Source: Tolypothrix sp. PCC 7712
GTDB taxonomy: Bacteria > Cyanobacteriota > Cyanobacteriia > Cyanobacteriales > Nostocaceae
Reading direction: 5' to 3'
DNA length: 64,000 bases
Assembly: GCF_025860405.1 (NCBI RefSeq)
Contig: NZ_CP063785.1
Span: 3,906,001 to 3,970,000, forward strand
Below the pieces are notes generated by a model. The model was not told the origin of the DNA. It saw only the letters and a program-made list of their open reading frames with translations, and made no database searches. The position numbers and the translations under genes were made by a program. Shown here piece after piece: positions 14,254 through 21,943 of this stretch. Each line of letters starts with the position of its first letter. The first letter of the stretch is position 1.

Positions 14254-14790
14254 TTACTCATTCTCAGTAAGGCGTTGTGCATTCCAAAACTGTTCTGCAA
14301 ATGCAACAGCTGGGTGGATTGGAGCTTTGGGTTTGGTTTTAAGTACCATTCCTGCTTCATGTGGTAGGCGATCGCTCTTGGTTGAGTTACAACGTTCACA
14401 AGCTGTAACAACGTTGTTCCAAGTATGCTGACCACCTTTAGAACGGGGAATTACATGGTCGAGGGTGAGACGCTTAGTGCTTCCACAGTATTGGCAGGTG
14501 TGTCCATCACGTTTGAGTACTTCACGTCTATTTACAGGTGGTACTTTCCAATGACGTTCAGGATTGCCAAATGTTAGACGAATGTGTTCGGGAACTTGTA
14601 GTACGAAGCTAGGTGAGCGAACTTCCCAAAGCTTAGTACTGCTAAACTCTAACGATTCTGCTTGTCCGGTGACTAAAAGCACAATGGCTCGTTTAATGTT
14701 AACTCGTGCTAATGGTAGGTAGTTCTTAGAGAACACGACCACCGAATTTTGTAATATGTGTGATTTCTGAGTCTGTGGTTGAGCTTCCAT
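14254..14790 (-). CDS. HNH endonuclease domain protein
   Basis: A 178-residue protein. After an N-terminal half of about 90 residues (VVVFSKNYLPLARVNIKRAI...), a zinc-binding HNH domain shows CQYC, LDHVIPRSKGG (the His-Asn-His core) and CERCN. The ATG at 14790 follows GAGGAG at 11-nt spacing; a GTG at 14802 overlaps that site and is less likely. Proteins of this layout are widespread single-copy genes in cyanobacteria, so this is probably a host gene and not a homing nuclease. A strong terminator hairpin sits directly before its ribosome site. Confidence 0.85.
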   Translation of the reverse strand: MEAQPQTQKSHILQNSVVVFSKNYLPLARVNIKRAIVLLVTGQAESLEFSSTKLWEVRSPSFVLQVPEHIRLTFGNPERHWKVPPVNRREVLKRDGHTCQYCGSTKRLTLDHVIPRSKGGQHTWNNVVTACERCNSTKSDRLPHEAGMVLKTKPKAPIHPAVAFAEQFWNAQRLTENE

Positions 14791-14806
14791 AAGTGAATTC
14801 ACTCCT

Positions 14807-14848
14807 CAAAAAAATAACCCCCGCCTCTAGTCATTCAGGAGCGGGGGT
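14807..14848 (-). terminator. rho-independent terminator in the leader of the HNH gene
   Basis: An 8-bp stem ACCCCCGC/GCGGGGGT (14841-14848 with 14817-14824) and a 16-nt loop are followed on the minus strand by TTATTTTTTT. It ends whatever is transcribed from the promoter at 15162-15190, just upstream of the HNH ribosome site. It may therefore act as an attenuator. Confidence 0.8.
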
Positions 14849-15155
14849 CAAGTAGTTAATACTCTTGGCTTTATAGTTGGCACAAGAAAGCACTTGCACC
14901 TCCCGCTCTGTATCAGTCGATTTGGATTTAGCCAGAGCGCGATTGCTCCTAAAATCCCTTGATTTGCAAATTTACTGCCCACGAACCGATATATTCCCTC
15001 AAATGCCAATAGCCTATACAAGCTAGCGGCTTTACAGAATGCGATCACATTACCTAAACCCTTGCTGGGTCGGTAATCTATCGCGCACTTATGTGTTGAG
15101 GAAAATCTGCGGCTCATTGAATTTCTGTAGTATGTGTGATTAAGACTAATAACTA
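14849..15155 (-). ncRNA. candidate promoter-to-terminator transcript, noncoding or short coding
   Basis: About 310 bases lie between a good minus-strand promoter and a strong terminator, so a discrete short RNA is likely. I do not recognise it as tmRNA, 6S, SRP or RNase P RNA. An 89-codon frame (ATG 15117 to TGA 14848) spans almost the whole unit and ends exactly at the hairpin. It has no clear ribosome site and no known domain. Either a regulatory RNA, a long 5' leader of the HNH gene or a small protein gene would fit. Confidence 0.4.
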
Positions 15156-15161
15156 ATATTT

Positions 15162-15190
15162 ATAATACAGTTGTAGTATGAAATTGTCTA
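15162..15190 (-). promoter_or_regulatory. sigma70-type promoter upstream of the HNH leader
   Basis: Minus strand TAGACA (15190-15185), 17-bp spacer, TATTAT (15167-15162): five of six matches in both boxes. Confidence 0.6.
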
Positions 15191-15239
15191 CTACATATTG
15201 TAACTAATATCAATACTTGTTGGGAAAAGGGTAAAAAGT

Positions 15240-15410
15240 GAAGGGGGAATGGCACTAAGAAAAGCTGAAAGCTCGTCTGGGCAGGGTGTAGGGGGCAGGG
15301 TGTAGGGTGTAGGGGGAAATGCGCGAAAACCAAATATCGAGTACGAACATAAATATTTTCCTTATTCACTACACCCCACACCCCACACCCCACACCCAAA
15401 AGCCTTATAG
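15240..15410. repeat. tandem heptanucleotide repeats (STRR)
   Basis: GGGTGTA-type units near 15284-15320 and CCCCACA units near 15369-15398 flank unique sequence. More C-rich units (CCCATGCCC) continue to about 15625. No gene is seen from 15191 to 15811. Confidence 0.8.
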
Positions 15411-15811
15411 GTAATGGGTTTGGCGTTATCTTAGTGCCATTCGGTTAAGGGGGAAAGGAAAGAAAATACCTGACTGGGATTTGCACTCAGCACTTTCCTG
15501 TCAACTAATCATGGAAAAACCCACAACCAAGTTTTTCCCATGCCCTATGACGGCAGTTGCTTCAAGCCGGGAAACCCGTCCAACGCACTGCCTCCCCCAT
15601 GCCCCATGCCCTATGCCCATTTTCAATACAGGACTAAAGCTGGTAGAGCGTGTAGAATTGTCACTTACAGTCTTGACGTTATTAGTGTATCGGGTGAGAA
15701 CAGGTGTCATTGGCGACCAACTTTGTGATGTGTAAGCTTGCTTAAAATCATCTAGAAGCAGAAGCACTATGCACCAAAAGTTACTCTACACACTAATTAA
15801 GGAGAATAACT

Positions 15812-16993
15812 ATGTCCTTCAAAATCCTCAGTATGGATGGTGGCGGGATGCGTGGAGTGATTACTGCACGTATACTCCAAGAAGTCGAACAACAGATTAA
15901 AAAACAGAAAGGTCAGTCTTTAAATGAATACTTTGACCTGATTGCTGGTACTTCTACTGGATCAATTTTAGCAGCGGGAATTGCTTTAGGTAAAACTAGT
16001 GCAGAACTAATCAATCTATATGTGAATAAGGGTAAATACATCTTCCCCCTGAAAATTAAAAACCGCTATAAAAGGTTTCCATCTTTCATACAACCCATTT
16101 TGGAGGCATTGTCACCTGGAAAATATTCTCACGAAGGGCTGATTAAAGTTCTGATAGATGAGTTGGGATACCGCAGAATCCAAGATATAGATAGTCCGAT
16201 TATTTTGATTTTGGCTTACGATACCCTTTATCGCAACACCACATTTTTTACGAATTGTCATCCCGATTTAGGCTACCGTTGGTACGATGAATGTTATTTA
16301 TGGCAGTTATGTGTCGCTTCGGCAGCGGCTCCTTCGTTTTTTCCACCTTATAACTTAGAGCCTGTTAATAAAGAGAAATTTGGCAATTGGGTATTTCCAC
16401 ATATTGATGGAGGCGTATCAGCTAATAATCCGGCTTTGGCGGCACTGAGTTTAATTATGCGGATCAGTCAATGTGCGGATCGGGTTGTTTCCCAAGAAAC
16501 AAAATGTAAATATAAGCTAGATAACCTCCAAATGAAAGACATATCTATCCTTTCGATTGGAACTGGTCAAACTGGCGAACCTTATCAATTTGAGCAAATC
16601 AATAAGTGGAAGCCGTTAGATTGGGCACAACACATTCCTGATATTTTTATGGAGCCTACGTCTGAGGTTAATAGCACCATTTGTCGGCAAATTATGGGTG
16701 GATATGAATCTCAACGGTACTTACGCCTGCAATTTGATTTAAATGAGAGATTTCAGGCGAAGCCAGGAGAGACATATAAAGACAGTAGAGTTTTATTGCG
16801 GCCAGAAGACCGGAAAAATAAATATACAAATATAAAAGTGAGCGAAGACATAGATAATGCTCACAGAGATATTATTGCACAATGGATAGATACTACATCT
16901 GCATACATAGATGAAGGCCATACATATTATACGAGAGACGATGTTGGGCCTAGAGTAAAAGACGCGATCGCATCTTTTATTGCTATTAACTAG
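15812..16993 (+). CDS. patatin-like phospholipase
   Basis: A 393-residue patatin-fold lipid hydrolase with the oxyanion loop DGGGMRG (9-15), the nucleophile elbow GTSTG with Ser48, and the dyad partner Asp199 in DGGVSANNP. The start is secure: AAGGAG precedes ATG by 8 bases. The C-terminal third after ISILSIGTGQTGEP is typical of the bacterial family. Patatins can be general phospholipase A enzymes or effectors of defence systems such as CBASS, but no cyclase or other defence gene is adjacent. A general or signalling lipase is therefore the conservative reading. A strong terminator follows. Confidence 0.9.
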   Translation: MSFKILSMDGGGMRGVITARILQEVEQQIKKQKGQSLNEYFDLIAGTSTGSILAAGIALGKTSAELINLYVNKGKYIFPLKIKNRYKRFPSFIQPILEALSPGKYSHEGLIKVLIDELGYRRIQDIDSPIILILAYDTLYRNTTFFTNCHPDLGYRWYDECYLWQLCVASAAAPSFFPPYNLEPVNKEKFGNWVFPHIDGGVSANNPALAALSLIMRISQCADRVVSQETKCKYKLDNLQMKDISILSIGTGQTGEPYQFEQINKWKPLDWAQHIPDIFMEPTSEVNSTICRQIMGGYESQRYLRLQFDLNERFQAKPGETYKDSRVLLRPEDRKNKYTNIKVSEDIDNAHRDIIAQWIDTTSAYIDEGHTYYTRDDVGPRVKDAIASFIAIN

Positions 16994-17047
16994 TTGCTTT
17001 CACGTAAAACCATATACAAAATACAATCCTTAAGGATGTTTAAATAG

Positions 17048-17088
17048 AAATCTCGTATGCATACGAGATTTTCGCGTATTTATACGCG
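17048..17088. terminator. double palindrome terminator after the patatin gene
   Basis: A perfect 12+12 palindrome AAATCTCGTATG/CATACGAGATTT (17048-17071) is directly followed by CGCGTA-TTTA-TACGCG (17073-17088). The first stem runs into a short T-tract. Confidence 0.75.
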
Positions 17089-18722
17089 CTATCATCCAGA
17101 TTTTGTGTAGATTTCAGTAAGAACTACATATTAATTTTAAAAATTTCTATTGCTAATTGTAGGATTTAATTAAATTAATAATTTTATTAATCTCTTTAGA
17201 AAAGTTTTATCTGTATAAATATTTAATTTGCTTACAAAATAATCTTCATCAGCCTAAGTTATACTGCTGAAATTGATTTGCTCTCTTAGAAATTTTCAAA
17301 AAATCTATTTCGGTATTTCACTATTGTTAGTCGTTTCCTCAGTAATTTGAGAAAGTCTGCCTAGACAATAAATCTCTGTTAGTTATGTATAAACTCTGTT
17401 TTCAAACAATCAAAAATACAGATATGCTTAGATAACAAATCTTAAAAATTGCTACAATGCAAATAAAAAATAGATTTAACAGTACTTTGCCAGCAGGCTG
17501 ATTACTCTTGTAAAAGATTAAATTAAAACCACCCAACAATCATTACAGCAAGCTCAAAAATCTATCTTCTTAGGGTAATTTAAGGATGATTAAGCATCAT
17601 GCCAGCAGCTTACGACATTTCGGCAACATTGATAGCAGAGATGTGATTACTTCTGAAATAAGTTTTGTCTGGAATGCAGGCATTGATTAAATCTGCTAAT
17701 TACCTAGTACCGCTATGCAGAAATCAGACAGTTTGAGATTTTTATTAGCAAAGCGGTAGTGTTGGCATAGGTTCTCCTAGAGGAGAATGAGTATTTTCTT
17801 GATTTGCTCAGTCAAAAAGTGGCGTTGAGCAAACAACAAACCAATCTCAAATATAAAATTACTTCAGTCACAAGCAGCCAGTGTATTAGATCGTAAGACT
17901 TCCATCCCCAGAGAAACCCAATCTCTAGATGTAAGCAAGCTATAAGTGGCGTTTCCTTCACCTGAAGGGGTAAAAACTGACGCGCAAAAGTCAAACATTG
18001 TTGATTCTAAACTTTTGTGTTGACTTTGAAACTCTGCATAGCCACAAAACATCTTTCTCTCAAGTGGCGATATTAGATATCTCATACAAAAGAATTGCGC
18101 TAGCCAAATCATTTGAGTCAAGTGTAATTCATCTACTCTTAATTTCTGCTTAAGCAAAAAAATTAATTGTAGATCTAAATGTTGTGACTATCTTTTGTCG
18201 TGAGATGCTTCTGTACATTTAGCAAACAAATTAAGGAAGGCTAGAATGTTAATTAATTCCTCTGATGAACGTGGTAGCGGCAGATAGCACAAGCCTAAAT
18301 TATCTCTTAGCTATTTGCAAAAATTGCTTTGATTTATAGATGCTGAGTAGCAGATGAAATCATTCAAGCAAGATGATTGAGTAAATCAGAATTTTCTTTT
18401 TTCAAAATAGTGAAAGCTACAAGCAAGTTGCAAATAAGGTTATCTTGTTGCGCTGACTTTCGATGGCTGTGAATCTATTTTTGTGGTGCGGAAGTCTTTA
18501 CTAACTGGGTACTAAGCATCTAGTAACATACAAAATAATTGTCAATGAGTATAGGGCATTGGAATGCAGACTAGGGAATACACTTGTCAGCTTCAATGCC
18601 CTGTCTCTATGGAGTTAATCTTTGTTTATAACCAGAGAAAGATGTAAAGATTACTCAAGTTGTGGAAATTTAGGTAGTAGAGATGGAAATTTTCACATCT
18701 TGGCAAAGCTACTAAATCCTCC
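17089..18722. other. 1.6-kb A/T-rich stretch without a recognisable gene
   Basis: All frames are short. A plus-strand frame at 17586-17690 and a minus-strand frame at 17864-18157 have no recognisable domain. The stretch may hold a decayed gene or an untranslated leader for the gene at 18723. No tRNA, insertion sequence or CRISPR repeat is seen. Confidence 0.6.
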
Positions 18723-19841
18723 ATGCAAAATAATTTGGTTATGTTCCCTAGCCTGAAGGTAGCAGGGAAGAATTCACACGCAACGCAAACACAGCGTACT
18801 AAGTATAACTATGTTGAGCAGTTGTTTATAGAACTGCTAGCAACAGAAAATTTAGATGAGCAACTAGAAAATGTTGCAGAGAAAGCCAAGGCGTTTGAAC
18901 AGACGCTTTCAATAGCGATTCGTGAGGCTTACGAAAATGGCTGTGGCGAACAAGAAGCTCATCTATTTTTGCAAAGAATACTTTATCGAATTAATCGACT
19001 GAATTTGTTTTGGTATGACGATTTGCGACATTATGACAATGAGCGATCGCTTTACTTGTTATCCTGTCGTCAGCAAATCGAAGCTGCTTGGCAAGCTTGG
19101 GAACTAGCACAATTAGATTTGCCCAGATTGCAAAAATTGAATGTCAAACAAGCACTTACCGAACGCGCCTCTTTGGATGTCGATCCACCATTATCGGCTG
19201 ATAGTCGCTATCTTCAGGAGGAAATGAGCGAGGTTGGCTACCGCCACTTGTTAGCGATCGCATCTTTTGATGGCTTGGTAGAAGGTAGCCGCATGACCAA
19301 CATTTTGGGTGGTGCAGCGAATGAAGTGCAGTGTACGCTAGTGCGGGTATTCTTGGAAGAATACGGCAACGGTCGTTTACCTCGCAAGCATTCGACCTTT
19401 TTTGCCCAAATGTTAGATGAGTTTGGGATGAATACTGAACCTGAGGGATATTTTGATTTAGTACCTTGGGAAGTTTTAGCTTGTGATAACCATAATTTTT
19501 TAACTACCCAGCGTAAACGCTATTTTCTCCGCTACAGTGGTGCATTAACCTATTTTGAAGTAGCTGGGCCAGCAGCTTACAGAAATTATTTAGCAGCGGC
19601 GCAAAGATTGGAACTGTCACAAGCAGCAATGGGTTACTGGGAACTGCACATTAAGGAAGATGAACGCCACGGTCGTTGGATGTTGGATGATGTGGCTTTA
19701 CCCTTAGCAGATAAGTATCCTGATGATGCTTGGGAAATAGTACTAGGTTATGACCAAGAAAAATTTATGGGCGATCGCGCCGCTAAAGCCGTTGTCCGTT
19801 CCATACGTGAAGTCGAACAAGCTGCTGTGAGTAGTCGATAA
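18723..19841 (+). CDS. iron-containing redox enzyme, heme-oxygenase-like fold
   Basis: A 372-residue, largely helical protein. Candidate metal ligands lie in conserved-looking blocks: Glu-Glu-Tyr then His in LEEYGNGRLPRKHSTFF (~205-222), and Glu, His, Asp/Glu and His in ELHIKEDERHGRW (~306-318). This pattern matches the heme-oxygenase-like diiron oxidase (HDO) family related to UndA, BesC and SznF, which cleave or oxidise fatty acids, amino acids or arginine derivatives. The first ~40 residues are probably a flexible extension. The substrate is unknown. Confidence 0.75.
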   Translation: MQNNLVMFPSLKVAGKNSHATQTQRTKYNYVEQLFIELLATENLDEQLENVAEKAKAFEQTLSIAIREAYENGCGEQEAHLFLQRILYRINRLNLFWYDDLRHYDNERSLYLLSCRQQIEAAWQAWELAQLDLPRLQKLNVKQALTERASLDVDPPLSADSRYLQEEMSEVGYRHLLAIASFDGLVEGSRMTNILGGAANEVQCTLVRVFLEEYGNGRLPRKHSTFFAQMLDEFGMNTEPEGYFDLVPWEVLACDNHNFLTTQRKRYFLRYSGALTYFEVAGPAAYRNYLAAAQRLELSQAAMGYWELHIKEDERHGRWMLDDVALPLADKYPDDAWEIVLGYDQEKFMGDRAAKAVVRSIREVEQAAVSSR

Positions 19842-20002
19842 ATATAGTACTGAAAAGATTCTGACTTTAGCCCTAATAATTGGCTCAAAAACAGCTTTCT
19901 TTAGTAACAGCTTGATTACTAAAGAAACAGTTTTTCTTGCCTGAATGCAGTTGTAGTAATTTCTTCAAGCCTGATTACATCTTAAACTTGCATCGAGGTC
20001 AC

Positions 20003-20698
20003 ATGAAAGATATATTTTTCTGCCCAGAAGAATCTAATTTTTACTCAAATTGTTTAGAAACCTTAGTTCTCCGGCATTGCCAAGATCCTGAAAGTATTGT
20101 TGAGTTTGGTTCGGGCGATGGTAGTCCTGTAATCAACTCACTATTAAGGAACAAATTTGCAGGTGTGATTCACGGATTTGAATTAAATACTTCTGCCTGG
20201 AAAGCTGCTAATTTAACAATTGATGAATATCATCTTACCAATAAATATATTATCAACAATTCTTGTTTATTTCAATCGAAAAAACCAGAAGGTAAATATC
20301 TTGTAGCCAATCCGCCCTATCTTCCCGCGCCCGATCAAGATATCTATATGCCCCTATTATTTGGGGGTATAGATGGAGCTACAATTACTAATAATCTTTT
20401 AGCTTTAGGCTATGAAAATGTGCTAGTCTTGGTCTCTAGTTTTTCTAATCCAACAAGTACAATTTCTCAAGCACAAGAACACGGATATGTTGTCAATAAT
20501 TTTGTGGTCTTACCTTTAAAGTTTGGCTACTATAGCTCAGAACCAAAAGTGAAAAATCACATTGAAGAGTTGCGTAAACATAAGATGGCATTTTATTCTG
20601 GTGATTATTACTTCTTGGCTGGGGTTTTATTTAGCAAATGCCAACAAGATACACCAGATTTATCTAAAGAATTAGCTCAGGTAATGACGAGTTTATAA
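20003..20698 (+). CDS. class I SAM-dependent methyltransferase
   Basis: A Rossmann methyltransferase with motif I IVEFGSGDGSP and the active-site motif NPPY (VANPPYLPAP). NPPY is typical of enzymes methylating planar nitrogen: glutamine (PrmC/HemK type), adenine or a small molecule. The frame opens with a TTG at 19937, but ATG 20003 has GAGGT at good spacing and starts the conserved-looking part (MKDIFFCPEES). It follows the HDO gene by 160 bases on the same strand and could act in the same pathway, which is inference only. Confidence 0.8.
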   Translation: MKDIFFCPEESNFYSNCLETLVLRHCQDPESIVEFGSGDGSPVINSLLRNKFAGVIHGFELNTSAWKAANLTIDEYHLTNKYIINNSCLFQSKKPEGKYLVANPPYLPAPDQDIYMPLLFGGIDGATITNNLLALGYENVLVLVSSFSNPTSTISQAQEHGYVVNNFVVLPLKFGYYSSEPKVKNHIEELRKHKMAFYSGDYYFLAGVLFSKCQQDTPDLSKELAQVMTSL

Positions 20699-20779
20699 TT
20701 TTGTTAAAACTTGGCATTTTTATTTCTGTTTTCGTCAAGAAGCAATCTCTAGGAATCTGATTTGATTTTTAAAATTCAC

Positions 20780-20815
20780 GTGGGATGTGTTAGCGATAGC
20801 GTAACGCATCCTACA
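20780..20815. repeat. dispersed inverted repeat (GGATGTGTTAGCG type)
   Basis: GGATGTGTTAGCG and CGTAACGCATCC pair around a short loop. It is related to the element at 7062-7144. Confidence 0.6.
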
Positions 20816-20839
20816 TGGTAATTATCTTTATCGAGATTT

Positions 20840-20872
20840 AAATCCCCGATTTTTTGAAAAAGTCGGGGATTT
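20840..20872. terminator. hairpin terminator after the methyltransferase gene
   Basis: Stem AAATCCCCGA/TCGGGGATTT with a 13-nt loop; a T7 run follows within 12 bases. The rest of 20699-21067 is gene-free. Confidence 0.65.
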
Positions 20873-21067
20873 CGTTAGTAATTTTTTTGTAACAGTTATT
20901 TGCAGTGCAAGAGAATGCAGTAAGAGCAAGAATATGTTGCGTTTTTATACTGAAGTATTTATTTTTATGAAGCAGCTTTTAAGACCTAAAGCTAATTCTG
21001 ATATCGTTTAGAGACGTATTACTAGAAACGTATATTGTCGGATTAATGACATTGCAAAGGTGTTTTA

Positions 21068-21322
21068 ATGCAATCTCAGAATGTACCTAACTATTTGCCA
21101 CAAGCAATTTTAACTACACTTTTCTGCTGTTTACCATTTGGAATTGTGGCGATTGTCTATGCTGCTCAAGTGAATACAAAGTTGCAAGCAGGAGATTATG
21201 AAGGGGCAATGCAATCATCCAAAAGTGCCAAAACATGGTGTTGGGTATCTTTTGGATCAGGATTAGCTGTGTTTTTAATTTATATTCTCCTAATAATTTT
21301 GGCTTCTTTGGCACCGCAATAA
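21068..21322 (+). CDS. CD225/dispanin family membrane protein
   Basis: 84 residues in the IFITM-like dispanin fold. An amphipathic N-terminal half with LPQAILTTLFCCLPFGIVAIVYA is followed by a cytoplasmic loop (KLQAGDYEGAMQSSKSAKTW) and a C-terminal transmembrane helix (VFLIYILLIILAS). The double Cys before LPFG and the A-x-x-SSKSAKxW stretch are the family signature. Bacterial members are uncharacterised. The next gene, a DUF2752 protein, starts 43 bases downstream and the two are probably co-transcribed. Confidence 0.88.
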   Translation: MQSQNVPNYLPQAILTTLFCCLPFGIVAIVYAAQVNTKLQAGDYEGAMQSSKSAKTWCWVSFGSGLAVFLIYILLIILASLAPQ

Positions 21323-21365
21323 TAATTATGCAGCGTTAAAAATTGCAAAAATTTTATCTACAAAA

Positions 21366-21797
21366 ATGAACATTATTCCTCGTCGCTCATCTTCTATATC
21401 CGTGAGAACTGTTAAAGTTGCAGCACTGTCGGGCGTTATTGTTGTAGCTGCAATTATGCTCTACTTTTTCAATCCGAGCAATTCTTCTATTTACCCGCCT
21501 AGCCCATTTAGAGCGCTAACTGGCTTATATTGCCCTGGATGTGGTACCCTAAGAGCCTTACATCAATTACTCCACGGGCATATCATCAAGGCTTTTGATT
21601 TGAACCCGTTGATGATTTTAGCACTGCCATATTTAATTTATTCTTATATATCCTACAGCGCGCCTGTAATTATAGGTGAAAAAATTCCCCAAGTTTTTAT
21701 TAAACCCGCTTGGATTTGGCTGATGTTAAAAATTATTTTAGCTTATTGGGTATTGCGAAATCTTCCTTTTGCTCCTTTTTCTTGGTTAGCCCCTTGA
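21366..21797 (+). CDS. DUF2752 membrane protein
   Basis: 143 residues with about three hydrophobic helices and the signature GLYCPGCGTLRALHQLLHG (Cys-Pro-x-Cys-Gly with Arg-Ala), diagnostic of DUF2752. This family is often encoded beside dispanin or TM2 proteins, as here. The paired Cys suggest metal or redox chemistry at the membrane face, but function is unknown. Confidence 0.85.
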   Translation: MNIIPRRSSSISVRTVKVAALSGVIVVAAIMLYFFNPSNSSIYPPSPFRALTGLYCPGCGTLRALHQLLHGHIIKAFDLNPLMILALPYLIYSYISYSAPVIIGEKIPQVFIKPAWIWLMLKIILAYWVLRNLPFAPFSWLAP

Positions 21798-21898
21798 AAA
21801 AATCTGTAAGTCGCGCAATTAATGATAAATAGCTAAGGCTGTTATTTATCATTAATTATTTGCCATTAGTAGAAGCAGTAAAATAATTACGAATTACG

Positions 21899-21925
21899 TA
21901 GACGCGTAGCGGCTTCCCGCAGGGT
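21899..21925 (-). repeat. intergenic copy of the 27-nt tRNA T-loop insert
   Basis: Minus strand ACCCTGCGGGAAGCCGCTAC and onward matches the five inserts in the tRNA array. It is flanked by ATTACG on both sides (21893-21898, 21926-21931) inside a heptamer repeat. This shows that the unit is a dispersed mobile repeat and not a tRNA-specific structure. Confidence 0.85.
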
Positions 21926-21943
21926 ATTACGAATTATGAATTA

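Noticed and set aside
15481..15767. Short frames on both strands upstream of the patatin gene
   Set aside because: They read through C-rich tandem repeats and mirror one another; none has a ribosome site or domain.
15812..16993. Patatin gene as the effector of a CBASS-type defence system
   Set aside because: No nucleotide cyclase, ubiquitin-like or HORMA/TRIP13 partner is encoded nearby.
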